Source: Lichenostomus cassidix
Taxonomy: Eukaryota > Chordata > Aves > Passeriformes > Meliphagidae
Length of the DNA: 64,000 nt
Reading direction: 5' to 3'
Assembly: GCA_008360975.2 (NCBI GenBank)
Contig: CM039183.1
Span: 12,427,762-12,491,761 of the forward strand
Part shown: positions 25,166-37,874 of the stretch, piece by piece
How the letters are laid out: the number at the start of each line of letters is the position of its first letter
Numbering within the stretch: position 1 is the first letter of the stretch
The notes under the pieces: model-generated
Seen by the model: only the letters and a program-made list of their open reading frames with translations
The model's database searches: none
Told to the model about the DNA's origin: nothing
Translations under genes and position numbers: made by a program

Positions 25166-27352
25166 TTGTCAGAGCTTTTCAAGACAAATATTTGGTGTTG
25201 TTTGTAGGCTGGTGTTTATAATTTTGGAAAATATTTTGAGAGCTCATTTCACAGTTTATCCATCTGGGCTTAAGGGTGGTGGCTTAAATGAAGAAAAAAA
25301 ATGATATTGTTATAGCTAAACCTGTTTATTATTAATTACTATTTCTGGCCTGCTTGGGCAGTGTTTCAGAGTTAGGAAAGAATGAATAGCAAATCAAAGG
25401 TTTTAAGCACAGGATTTGAGATATGGCTAGCCAAGCAAAGGGGAGCTGTTCTGGTCTTTTTGATGCCAGGGCCAAGGTTTTCCCTGATGAAAACATGGTC
25501 TTTACTGAATCAGACACTGAATGAGCCCCTGGTTCACTCTTAGCCCACATCAGAAATGAACCCTCTCACCTCTCCTAGGACAGTGCAAAGTTATATCCTA
25601 AACTGGCTGTAAATGAGTCCTGGTATTGGTCCTCACCAGGCCAGCATCTTTACTTTAATGTCTTGTCAAAAATAAACCTGAGGAACCTATTAAAAAAAAA
25701 AAGAATAATTTTCTGGCATAGTTGTTGGATTTTGGAGTGGCTGGTCAGTCTTAAGGTGTGTGAAAAAGGTGCTGCTGATAATGTGAACAGCTCCTTTCTA
25801 ACAGTGTAGACACCACTTGTCCATTTCTTCCTTCCCCCATGCATGCAGCTTTTTCTGGAAAAAAGCAGGAAAAGCAGAGTACACTCCCCTTCACTCACCC
25901 CTGGTTCATTGGGAGCTTTGTTACCCAAAAATCTGTTTGGACTTCCAAGGGGATGTGTAGTGCAACCCCTCTGACAGAGGACAGGGAATGCGCATTTTTT
26001 GTGTTTCTGTGAAATATTCCCCTGATCCTGCAACAGGGTTTTGGAGATCCCAGTTTCTGTGGCATTGTAGTGAGGCAGGGCCTTGGTGGGGGATTTGATT
26101 TAAAACTGAACACTGGGAATATACATTTTATGGTTCCCTCAAATCCTGTATTTTTTTTTTTCATAAATAATGGTAAAAGTGCATAAGTGAATAGAAATGT
26201 GAGTGCAAATGAAAATTGCTGAACGCTGCTGCTTGTGTTCCAGAACCTCTGTATTTTTGGTTGTCACAGGAGCAATAGATGAGAAATGACAGTATAATAT
26301 TAATTTAAATTCATTTTAGGACTTAGATTTTTGATTAAAGATTGATCCTTTGTCACTCTCAAGCAATAAATCTGGGTAGTGCCATGAGGGGAAATCATTT
26401 GCTCACAAGACCAAGTCCTTAGCAGCTGTACAGTGCTTTTAAAAGCTGTGTTTATCTACACTAGGTGAGTATTTGCCCTGTCATATTTATTGCAGCATGA
26501 GTGTTTTGATCTGAATAAAAGCAGACCCCTGTTCATCTTCAGGAGAATGAAATAGGCCCTGGGTTGCTATAAACATCTGTAACACCTCTGGCCTTGACAG
26601 CTGTCTGCTGAAATTATGAACATGCCCTTGCCTCCACTTTTTAATGGGGGTGGACAGTACATTTCCATCTGTTATTTCCTTTGTTCCTTTTTTATGCTCT
26701 TTTTGTACTCTTGTGTCAATGTACATCCAGATATATGCTTATTACCCAGCTGTTATCCCAGGGAAATGCCTTTTCTGTGGCAAGAAATGCTTTGGAAGGG
26801 CTGCTATTGTGCTGTCAGGGTCTCTCTGGCCAGAGGCCACCATTGCCAGGGCAGCCTGGAGCAGCATTGCCTTTGCCCATCACAAAATCAGTAGGTGCTC
26901 TCTAATTTTTAATTTTTTTTTTTCACACCCTTATTTTGCCAGTCCCACTGTCTACTTTTACCTTTTTGAAGTAAAGAAAACACATCTGCTAAACGTTGTC
27001 CCCAGTCCTACAGAGCAGCAGGATCTGGGGATGGGTGTGAAATGAAGAGCAGGATGAAGTCAAAATAGTTTCTTCCACCCAAGGGAAGCTAGAGACAAAA
27101 ATTAGATGTCTCATTATGTGATTTGACATTTGAGGTACTTATACCTAGGGATGAAGTCCTGCCTCTGAAATGGGATCTAAAGACGTTCCATTCATACTGG
27201 AAAAGGACGAATTGAATATAGGTGCTTTTGTTATATCATTTTGTCAATGATTTGGGGCAAAACATCAAAAACCCAAGGTTTGTATGGATTCTTTAATCTG
27301 AAAAAGAAATCCAAATAAGGGCTAAGATTTTTTAGGGTTGATGATGTAAAAC

Positions 27353-27371
27353 TATTATTATTATTATTATT
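27353..27371. repeat. ATT trinucleotide microsatellite
   Basis: A short perfect run of ATT units in an AT-rich setting, likely polymorphic. Confidence 0.9.
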
Positions 27372-29800
27372 GAGGGTTTGATCACTTAAATTTAAATTTG
27401 AAATGATTCTACATGTAGACCCAGATCCTGATGTAGTCATTATCATGGGAGAAGGGAAAGTACAGCTGCTGGTCCATTTCAAGAAAATCCAAACCAGGGA
27501 ATAAGGAATTTTTATCTTGTTCCTTACACTTAAAATAACCCAGCCTGAAATAAAACAAAACCACTAAAAAAACAGCACAACAAAACACCCTCAGCCCTTC
27601 TCCCCTGATTTAATGTGAAAAATCAATCTTTCTTATGTAGGTTATGTTTCTAGTGGGGTAGATAAACCATCCTAAGTCATTGAGGACTGAATTTGGGATT
27701 TTATTGTAAAGATTATAAATAATTTTTAGCTTGGTTTAATCACTTGTTGAAGGGCTGGTTTTCTTACCTTCATAGCCACGTGAGGTATGAAAGAAAAGCG
27801 CTGAAGTACAAACAAAAAAATTTAAAAGTACCTCTTCCACAGACAGGATCATATTTCTGTAAGAGTTTTTTTAAGATTTTTCCTCTATTATGTGTTTAAT
27901 ACTCATTCTCCCCCTCTTTGGCAGGCCTTGGTATTGTAACCATGAAAAAGAGGAGGAGGCATTTTGTTTAGTTTGAACTAAGTTTAGTTGGCAAGTTATG
28001 GTGAATAAATACCCATTTATTAACATATCATAAAGGCAGAAAACTTTAGAGCTCCCTTCTATCTGGTGAACAATTAGTGCTGCCACAGTAAAGAAAATAA
28101 CTCTCATTTGTATATGTTACAGATATTTACATGAACAATAATATTTACCATTACCACCTCACATCTCATAAAATTGTTCTTAGATAATATGCATTTACAA
28201 CCAGAACCAAGAACAACAACAAAGCCAGCTCTTACACAAACAAAATAATTAGCATCCATCTCTAGGCCTCTATCTGCTAAAATTATTGAAAGCCACAATA
28301 TCTAAATCTGCTCATGTTAAATCAAACCAAAATAAAACCCATAACTGGCTGATGCAGGCTGCAGGATCTGTTCCAGGTCATCACTCACACAAAGCATCCT
28401 TAGATCCCTTTCCTTGCATGCCTTCTTAATCCATCTCTTGTTGTTTTAACCTTTAATCTGCATCGTGGTTCCACTGCTTGCTTTATCTCTCTACCCTGTA
28501 ATATAAGTCAAGTAATCCAGAATGGCTGCAGTCAGCAACCAAGCCTTAAGTGACAAGGGACCATTTGGGGCTATCAGGGTGAGCTCCCCTTGCTGACATG
28601 GTGGCTGCAGAGTGATGTAGAGCAGCATGCCTGTGTTTTCCTGTTGGTTTTAGACTTTCCATCATTTTAGCTTGCTGCCACTGCAAAGGTGCCTTCCCAG
28701 AGATGCTCAGGTCTGCAGCACTTTGTTGGTCAGGCTGGAGATAGGGCAGAAGGGGACAGATCTGAGGTCAAAGGCCCTCCTCCATTTAATGGCTGAAAAA
28801 GTTCAAATGAGTGTTTGTGTGCCTGGTTGGCCTGTGCTGTGTAGCTGAGATTGGATTTGTGCTGGGGAAAACCCCTGAAAACTCAGAGGCTTATCCAGGT
28901 TGCTTCAATGTGCTAAGCTGAGCTAGGAATTCCATCAGCATGAGTTTGTGTGTGAAATTTATGCCATCTCCCCATCTGGAGTGTAGAACTGGAAGACCCT
29001 TATCTGAGATTTTCAGCCATTAAAAAAATTATTTCTCATTTTGGTCTTTAAGTGATGAGAGGTTGAGTGGTGAACTAATATGTTTTCATCATTTCACTAA
29101 GTTCATTTTCCTCCCACCTGAAAACAGAGGTATAAACCCTGACAAGAAGTGCTGTAGATTTACTGGGAGCAGAATGAGTGGATGTTAATGTGCAAAATCT
29201 TGTAACAAATGTATGGATTAACCGAACAACTGCATTATAGAGGAACGTTTTTCATCACAGGCAACAAACAGGCAAGGACAGGTGGCCTTTTTAATGTAAG
29301 CTGATGATTAATGTGATATAGTATGAGCTGCAAAATGTGCTGATAGCCTGCTAAACCTCCTCCACCTGAGTTCTCATGGGGCTCTTTAGAAATGCATTAT
29401 CTGTCACACAAAATAAACTGGCAAAATTTTAGTTGAGATTACATCTTCTATTTTGCCTCACTCTTTCTGATTTGACAGGAGTGACACATCTCAGTCCAAT
29501 TCTACCTCAGAGCAAAGTTGTCTACTGAAAGAAATTGGGGCAACTCACCTAACCTAGGCATGCCAGTGAGATCATCCATTCCATGGAAAGCCAAAAGGAA
29601 CACAGTTGTCAATCAAAGTGAAAAGAGTTAACTTACAGGCATTGGATTTTGTTTCATTCATTCTGGTTAGTTGTCCTGTTTTAGTGGGACCACGAGTCTC
29701 ACCTTGCAATCATTCATAACTCATAACTGCAGTGCTGTGATCCTCTGTACCCAGACCTAGGAAAGGGAGCTTTATGGTTCCACAATTTTGTGGTTTTCTT

Positions 29801-29880
29801 TTGTTTCATTTTTTGTTGTTGTTGCTGTTTTTTGATTGGTTGTGTGTTTTTTTTTTTTTGGTTTTTTTTTTTCTTTTTTG
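29801..29880. repeat. T/TG-rich low-complexity tract
   Basis: About 80 bases of T runs interrupted by single G or GTTGTTG words. This is low-complexity sequence with no structure beyond strand asymmetry. Confidence 0.75.
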
Positions 29881-30299
29881 TGTTCCCTTATTAAAAAAAG
29901 AGCAAAGGGGAATGCAGATATTCCAAGAATAATGTAAGTCCACCCTGGGTCCCCAGATTTTGCTAAGGAGTGCAGGAGTTTATTTTCCTAACACATCTTT
30001 CTGAGATATTATCCATCCCAATTCAATCTGGCTGGGTGCACATGTACTCCTGTGAATGCTGATTAATGAAACAACAAATGCAGTGGATACTTCAGCGCCT
30101 TTCTCATTTCCTACCTGGAGCCACTCAGTGCTGGCTGACATTATGGATGCTGTAATCATGCTGTCTATCAGGTATAAAGAACATCTCCCTCTGTCTAGGT
30201 AAATCCTGGCTGGGTGTTTTGTTGTCTGTGTCCCATGCTGTTGAGGGCCTAGAGGGTCTCTTGCTTTATGAACATGTTGTTGATTATTTCGACTCTCTT

Positions 30300-30870
30300 A
30301 ATTTAAGCTGTGTGTCTGCATCTGTTCCTTAAAGGGCTATTAATTTTTAAAACATGGAAAATTTCCATATTCACCATTATTTTAGCAAAAAGGAATGAAA
30401 TGTGCATATTCCATGTAGTCTGTTGATTAATTCCCCAGGCAAATGTACCCTTTAGCTTTACCATTTCACTCAAATTTTCCTCTTTTGTGCGAAGAAAATA
30501 CATTGAGCTATGATCCTGACAACTGCAGTTATGAAAACATATTTAGTTTTGGTATTAAAATTAGTCTTAAAATATTGCTGTGCAGCTACTTGGTCAGAAT
30601 ATGCAGAAACATATTTTGTTTTGATACACATGGCTGCGCAAATAAATTACCTATGCATTTGTAATTTTATCTTCGGCATTTTTCTTGAGGGACATGGGTG
30701 AACACCCTTAGTAGTCTAAATCATAGTCTTTTCTGCAAAATATTACTGAAAATTAGGTTGTTGATTCTTTAAATAACAATAGCAGAAGGAGCAAATAGAA
30801 CCAATTAATCTTTATGAGTAGATCGATTTATCGTAGTTATCTCCAGATAGATTTATCACGGTTATCTGCT
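30300..30870. promoter_or_regulatory. Candidate regulatory block ending in duplicated GATA cluster
   Basis: An AT-rich block with homeobox and POU-like words (for example TGATTAATTCCCC near 30422 and ATGCATTTGTAATTTTA near 30653). It ends in two adjacent 25-bp units, 30820-30844 and 30845-30869, that agree at 20 of 25 positions. These units carry four TTATC cores (30828-30832, 30837-30841, 30853-30857, 30862-30866) and one forward GATA (30846-30849), giving five GATA-factor cores in under 40 bp. Homotypic clusters like this are typical of GATA-responsive enhancers. The binding is inference. Confidence 0.3.
30820..30869. repeat. Imperfect 25-bp tandem duplication
   Basis: Unit one runs 30820-30844 and unit two 30845-30869. 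They differ at five positions, so the duplication is older than the perfect ones elsewhere in the window. Every TTATC core is preserved in both copies, and the differences fall between the cores. Confidence 0.85.
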
Positions 30871-32668
30871 CATACGGCATTCACATCAACCTCTGGAAAT
30901 AAATTTAGGAGAGAACCACTGCTCAGCTGACTTCCAGCTTGTCTGATGCACCTTGGCAGGAGTTGCCACCTTCATGCCTTCAAAGATATTGAAAGAAATG
31001 AGGAGTGAGGAAAGGTTTATATCATGGTTGCTCAAGCTTGAGGACACATGTAAAGCTTGGCTTCACAAGGATCTCTCTCGCAAGAGGCTGAGGAACAGCT
31101 GCAGCAGGACAGGAACTGAGTGTCCTGCAGATTTGGGCTGTTTTTCTAATGAAGGGAAACTTCATTAGCCTGTGGCTTCTGGAACCTGCTCTGGCTTTGA
31201 CTTGGTTTAGGCAAGTCCTTGAGGGAGTTGATTTTGGAGCAGCAGGGCTTGCACAGTGGCATGTGTTTGTCAGGTACCCCTGAGCATGTGATTATCTAAA
31301 TGGGTGCTTTGATTCCACTGGTGAGCATCCCGTGAAAATCAGATTTTATTTAGGAACACTTGCTGTGTTCCGGCAAATTGGTTTAGCCAGTTGAGACAGC
31401 AGCATGGGTTGAAGTTGGCAGAATCTATATTTGACTGTGAGCCAAGGCTACCAAAATCCTGAGGGTATTTTAAACAAGTACAGGAAGTGGGACTAAAATG
31501 TCGGGGAGCAATCGAGGAAAAAATCTGTTATTCCCTCTTTTACTCCATTCTGAAGGTGCACGTTTTGGAGTTGAGTGCAGGAGCACATGTGAATGGCACC
31601 AAAGGCTCTGGGTATAGGAATTCAAGTTGTTCACCCCAAGCATAAGTCAAAATGATGAGTGGTTCAAGTCTTGGCTGAGATGTGCAGCTCTCTGCAATGA
31701 AGAGCACCCTGTAACCAGAGCCTTATTTGTCTTAGTAGGTGACAGGAAGAGCTGATAAAATATGTTTTGTTGAAAATATTTTGTTTGATGAGTAGTAATA
31801 TTTATCAAAAATATCCTATCATCTTCATATTGAAAGGGTTGACTGAAATGCTTAGCTCCTAAATGCAAAGGGTTTAATAGTCCAGTGTCTCCTCAAGCCT
31901 TTTCCCTCAGAAAGTTCTGAAAAATCTCCTTCTAACTCATTACTTTCACAGTAATATGGAATTTTTGCACATTCACAATTTATAATGGATTGAGTTTCAT
32001 AGCAGACTGAGTAGAAGTTTTTTCCTTTGGACATTCTAACAGTGAAAATTATCTAAAAAAAGTAGTTCCGTTTATGAAAGCTCTTCAGACACACCCCCAC
32101 AGTCAATAAATATTTTCTGGTAAGAAAAGAATTCAAGTGCTCTGAACAAATTTACCTACACAAGATCAATAAAAAAGTACTGATTTTTTATTAACAATTT
32201 AGGTAATATACAGATAAAATATCACAATCACGTAAATGATAATAGTCTAATAAAAGTTTCAGTAGAATTTCTTTCAGCCATTTTGCAGTAGCTGGCCTGT
32301 GCATGCAGTCTTTGCACCAGCAGGGCACACACTCGTATTTTCTTGGGATAAGAATGTGAAGTGAGCAACCACTACCAAATGCAGTGTGATTTTACCCCCT
32401 AATTAATTTCTGCAAGTGTTATTCCTGGGAACTTTACAAGAACCCTGTTTTGTTTAAATTTGTGAGGTTCAGTTACATCTTCCCCACATTCACCATTGTA
32501 TAACAGTGACTTTTCAAACAGACAGAAATAACACCCTTGACCTTTAAAACAGGGGTGAAGATGGGGCTGTTTCAGCCTTGAGCAATATGCTGAGGCTGTT
32601 GGCATAAACCCAGGGAAGGGTCATGTATGCCTATGCACTGATTAAGGGCAAAGGAATGCCATAGACTG

Positions 32669-32719
32669 TTTTGGCTGTATGGTTGTATTTTGGCTGTATT
32701 TGGTTGACTTGGTTGTATC
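32669..32719. repeat. Short imperfect tandem repeat (TTTGGCTGTAT/GGTTGTAT words)
   Basis: The words TTTGGCTGTAT and GGTTGTAT recur alternately over about 50 bases. It looks like an incipient or decayed minisatellite. Confidence 0.7.
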
Positions 32720-35557
32720 ACAAACAACACCAACCAACTCGAAAATGGGCCAATGTGTATCTCAATATGTGTTGGTAACACTGCTGAAGTCATACAAGAT
32801 ACACTGAGAAAAAGGAGAGGTGAAGGAAATTCTCGAAGGTTAAGCTTAGAGGAGTGGTAGTGGTGATCCCCTTGAAATCTGAAGTCTGACATATCAAGTT
32901 TTGCACTATTCCCTTCTTTTTAAACATAATGCATATATGACATGACATTTCACTTGCTTTTTACCATAATCACCTTATCTGTGTTGGCATGGACATCATT
33001 ATTTTGACACAAGTTCCAGATGATTTGCTATAAGGATTCTGCTGTTTCCAGTCATATTAGGGAAAATAGATGCAATACAACTGATGCTATTATTTTAATA
33101 ATGATTTTTTAATTCTCCCTCATCCCAAATCCATTTATTTCATTGTTGGTCAAAAGTAAGGACTTTCTGTCGGTGGAAGTTGGGCTTTGTACACCCTTTG
33201 CACACCCCTTTGTAGGGATGCCTGGGTGTGAATCTCTGTACTTCGATCTATCTGCAAATCAGTGAGATAAAGTTAACATTTTGCTTATATACCTATATGT
33301 GTTAGTAATGTAATTAATGCCTCCTTGCATTAAGAAGGAAACAAAATGATGAGAGGTGATATATGAGCATTCAAAAATATTCATATAGAAAACATTCTGC
33401 TTGGATTCTCCAAAACTATATTTCTATTTGGTCCTGTATTTCACTCCAGCATCATTACTTTTGATAGTGCACCACCATCCACAGAAAAAATGGCACAAAG
33501 CTACCTCTAGAAGAATCAGTATAAAAGCCAACAGTTCTCCAAAAGATTCCCTTGTCCTGTGTGGTAGCCATGTCCAAACCACTACTGGGACTAGTCTCAG
33601 GCACATGATAAGCCTCCAATAATGCCTAATAAAATTTGCAAGTAATGTTAATTGGAATGAGCTAAAAACCACGCCAGAGACCTTTATGACAATGCCATGG
33701 TTGTGTGTTCTCCTGCCAGGAAACTTCTTAGGATGCCTTTTATTTAGGAGTATATATGTAGCGCCTCATTCCACATCTGATTCTTCCATGACATGTCTGT
33801 GTTCCTAGTCCAAGGGGGTCTGTGGCTGGGTGGAAAACCCAAACTGCTTATTGAGCCACAAGCCTGGCCCTCGGTGGTTTCAAGAAGAACCCAGTGCCTA
33901 AATAGTTCTAGAAACAAAAGCACTCTGCACATCAGGGCTGCCCTGGGCAGGCATTCAGGAGTTTTAGATCAGTGGGAATTTCTCACCTTTCTCCCAGATT
34001 TCACAGCTTTGTAGACGTTGGCAATCACAGGCATTCTGCCTTCATTATTTAGCAAATTCACAGGTCATTCTTAAGAGGCATTTGTGAGAATTTGGATGAA
34101 GAGGTGGCATCAACAAACCTCTGACAGTAGCAGAGATGATAAATCCCAGCTAGAAGTGATGGACAGAGAAGAAAGGGAAGGTGCCTACTGCAAAAAAAAA
34201 AAGTGCTGGCTCTGATAAGACAGGGTTAGAAAGCATCTTCTGCACCTTTTCTGTCTTTCTATAGAGCATATAAGCTCTTTTAGATCAGCAAACTGTAAGT
34301 GTTTTCTTGCTCTTCACAAAAGAATCGAGAGACTAAAGGTCAACAGGTAAACTTGCAACAACATTTTCACAGGCTGAATGGGTGTGATTAGTAGTGGTTA
34401 GTGTATGGGAATGGAAAGAGGTTCTACCAGCATTTTTCCTATTAAGGAAAGAAAAGAGAATGAATGCAAAACGATACTCAAGGTCTGTTGGATAATTTTT
34501 CTTTACTGTTATGATGTTCTTTACCTTCGTCTTCATTTTATGAGGAATACAAATACTGAATTTTAAAACCTTTCCCTAGAAATACATTGAGTGTAGTAGG
34601 TAAATGAAGACAGAAATGGGAGAAGCATACAGTGGATAGAAAATCTAGAGAACAAGAAACGATAGGTAGAAACTTCTCATATAAATGAAAATTTAAAGTC
34701 ATGAATTTATGCAACAGGGTGAGAGTCATGGCAGGTTCTATAGCTTAAACAGTAACATCCATATAATGAGCAACATCACATCACTGTAATGCAAACCAAA
34801 CAAAAGAGACCAGTTTCTGGGCTCTAAACTTGTATGCATCAGTTTTATTTTGGACTTCTAACTTGAACAGATGTGATGATGGACCTCATGCATTTACTAA
34901 TGCATTATAGTGTATTAGTCAAAAACGTTGTTTCAAAGTTGCATTCAACATAAAACAGGGCAGATTAAATTAATCTTGAATCTCTTTCTTGGACATAGTT
35001 ACCACCAGCATGGAAAATCTGTGAAAACCATGAAAACATAGGAAGTAAATTATTTTGGATTAATCAAATGTGTTGTTTCTTAGTCAAGTCCTAGTAAATG
35101 CACTGAGGTTATTTACATAGAGATTAACTACTTTTTGTTTTAGTTGGCTTTTCTTTGGCAGCTCCCATGGTCATTATTCCCATTATTTCTTGTGCATTAC
35201 AGAAAAAACCTTTGCAAAACTGTAGAAGTAGGAAGACATTGTTATCACATCATTAATATGCCATTTTACAGTGTGAGTTCCAGAGCCAAGAAGAAACCTC
35301 TCTTAGGGGATTTAATCAGAAGATCCTGTAGCATCCTCTCTGTCACCCTTTTCTACTCCAATTTGGGCAAAGTCTGGCACAGGCAGTGTCCTGCTGTGTT
35401 AGGCCACTAGTCTAAGCATCCTCTTTGGTGACAGTTTATTTATGGGGTAATGAATCAGACACAGCTGATGCCTGTGTAGCCTACACGAGTTAGAAGCCAA
35501 GCTTCTATTGCATGGTTTTAAGATTGATAGAAGTCAGAAGTATTCACTGTCATATGC

Positions 35558-35580
35558 TTTTTTTTTTTTTTTTTTTTTTT
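35558..35580. repeat. Poly-T tract (23 T)
   Basis: An uninterrupted run of 23 T, the longest mononucleotide run I see in the window. No retroposed sequence is recognisable on either side. Confidence 0.9.
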
Positions 35581-35944
35581 GGTTACTGTCTGCAAAATCC
35601 TTTCTAAAAACCCTGCTTGGTTTTCATTACCCTTGGGCAATATTTTAACATTTTTAGTGTAACAAAGGATTTCTTTTACTATTTTAATTTGTGGAAGAGT
35701 GCCTACTCCCCAGCAAGATACTAGGCCAGAGCTGGATCATATATTCTGGTTTGGCACAAGCTGTGCCATTTTTAGACAGTTACTGTATTAGAGAGTCCAT
35801 ATTAAATTTGGTCCTGTACAATTAAGAAGGCTGACTGGATGAAAATAAATCTGCAAGCCAAAAGTGGTTCCAAAAGTTATGAAGGAAAGGGTCTGACTCC
35901 TGCAGCTGATTGCTTATAATTTGTTATATAAGCAATATATAATG

Positions 35945-35986
35945 TGTTATTCTAACATAAACATATTCGTTTATGTTAGAATAACA
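35945..35986. repeat. Perfect inverted repeat, 18-bp arms, 6-nt loop
   Basis: The left arm TGTTATTCTAACATAAAC (35945-35962) and the right arm GTTTATGTTAGAATAACA (35969-35986) are exact reverse complements around the loop ATATTC. The pairing stops abruptly at both ends. The stem is too short for a normal pre-miRNA. A templated (template-switch) origin or a terminal remnant of a small DNA transposon are both possible. Confidence 0.95.
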
Positions 35987-37824
35987 TGAGGCCAGGGCCT
36001 GAACTGTGAAGGCAGGGTGGAAGACACTTCCTCTGATAGAGAGAGTGCACAGGCAGAAGGTGCAAAAGCATTTGCTGCAAGAAAGCAGAGAGCTGACAGT
36101 GGAATTGGGTGAGGTGGGAGTGATGGGATGAAATCTCCAGAAGCATCCAGGCAGCTTATAGGATTCTAATTCCAGCTACCTGTTCTGGATAGCAGAGAAA
36201 CTGGAAGGGAGGTGGGGGAGAGCTTTGTTGTTGCAAGTCCCTCTACTGAGTCTGATTTTCTTTGAGACTGTGCTGGTTCCTCGGTGCCTGGTGGACAGAA
36301 TTTATCAGCACAGCAAGCCAGCAAGGGGAGGAGCATCACCTTTGGTGGCTGGGAGAAGAGCTCCAGTTGGGAATGATTGTGTGGAAGGTCCTCCACCACC
36401 TCTTGGGGTCTTCCTGCTGAATAACCACTGGATAAAAGTCTCATGCAGCATCAGTGGCTGAGGTTTTCTGAGAAGGTAATGAAGTCTTTTTGTGCACAGC
36501 TGTGCCCTTGTTCAGAGCTGTAATGCTGCCAGTGGTGCAGACAGCAGGTACTGACCTGGGGGGAGGAGTTTGAGCACTGGAAAGTGAGATGGTTGAGATG
36601 AAACAACTAGCTGCATGTTCCAAAGGGGCCACTGATTTTGGATGCCCTACTTTTTAGGTGTTGAGACGTGTAACGTCTTGGTAAAATTCACAGAGGGGTT
36701 AGAAGCTTCCACTGAAGTGAAAATGAGCACTCATTTCTGCATTGCTTTGCACAAAAGGAAAATAACAGGAGTCATCTATGGGTATTTGAGAGACGAATGT
36801 TTCAAACCAGAAGAACATTTTTAGCATAGCAAAAAGACACAAAATCACTTAGGAGTGCTAAGATTAAAAAAGGAAAAAAAGGATGGTGAAAAATTTGTGG
36901 GGAATTAAATATTCGTGAGCCCAGTGACATTATAGCTAATAAAATTAGTAATTAATAATGAATTATTAATTCTTAAATACTACTGCGACTTACCACTGGA
37001 AAAGTCAATTTATGACTCCATATTTAGTGAGACTGTTATGCCCTACAGCAGCAGGTAACCATTAATGTATACAGAAAATCATCTGTGTTTGCTGCAAGCT
37101 GTTGTTCTGCAGCTTGGAGAGGTGCTGACTGTTTTCCCAAAATGCTCAGTATGGTGCTGAGCTCCATCTCTGGCTTTCTCTGTGAATGCTGGGAGCTGCA
37201 ATGCAGTGTTTTAGAGCATAGATTACTCATTTAGGACGTGTGTGTATTACACGTGCCACTGCGCTGACCTTTCCCATCCCTTCTTTCTGTTTCATTTGGC
37301 TTATGCAGAGGATATCCTTGGGGTTTGTCTGCTCTGTCAGTCAAACAAGGCTACAAGGCTGCTTTTAAATGTGGATTTGCCCACTTTTCCCTGTGTTTTC
37401 TTTTGCGGAAGTATTGCTTAGGTGCAGGCTGAGAGCTGTTCTTGGGGGTATAGCTCCTTGTATTTTGTGCTGTATTACCTTCAGTCTGGATGAGTTTGAC
37501 ATAGACAGAGCACAGGAATGTGCTGTTGTTCTTCCTGCTGGAGAGAACTGCCTTTGCAAGCACAACATGGTCTTGAGTGATGCCCAGAATTCTGAAGCAG
37601 AATATATCTGTCCAGGATCTTGATTTTTCTCTGTTGAGTTTGTTTCTCAACCTGATATCCTGAGTGGTGGCAGAAGGTTGCCAGAAATACTTGAGAAATG
37701 GGGCTCAGCTCCTATAGCTCTCCTCGCTTAGGTCTCTGTGCAGCAGATATAGAAGAATTTACCCAAATCTGCTATATCTGCACCATTGCATCTTTGCCTC
37801 AGACCTACAGCAGTACTTTAATGA

Positions 37825-37874
37825 GACATTATACAATTGAGAAGATTGGGACATTATACAATTGAGAAGATTAG
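37825..37874. repeat. 25-bp tandem duplication, one mismatch
   Basis: The 25-base unit beginning GACATTATACAATTGAGAAG occurs at 37825-37849 and again at 37850-37874, with a single difference near the end (TTGG versus TTAG). It is a young local duplication in unique sequence. Confidence 0.95.

Larger units (their letters stand above)
25166..35557. other. Repeat-poor non-coding sequence, no gene recognised
   Basis: Ten kilobases without a recognisable transposon or gene. Frames at 25650-26164 (minus) and 26616-27045 (plus, several overlapping) are open for up to 133 codons but contradict each other and show no domain. An ATT microsatellite lies at 27353-27371, a T/TG-rich tract at 29801-29880 and an 11-A run at 34192-34202. 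The 30300-30870 stretch is listed as a candidate regulatory block. Scarcity of recent repeats over this distance would fit either functional constraint or simple chance. Confidence 0.55.

Noticed and set aside
26616..27045. Three overlapping plus-strand frames, one with closely spaced Cys residues
   Set aside because: The Cys spacing is not a zinc-finger pattern and continues into a poly-T stretch. It is consistent with chance.
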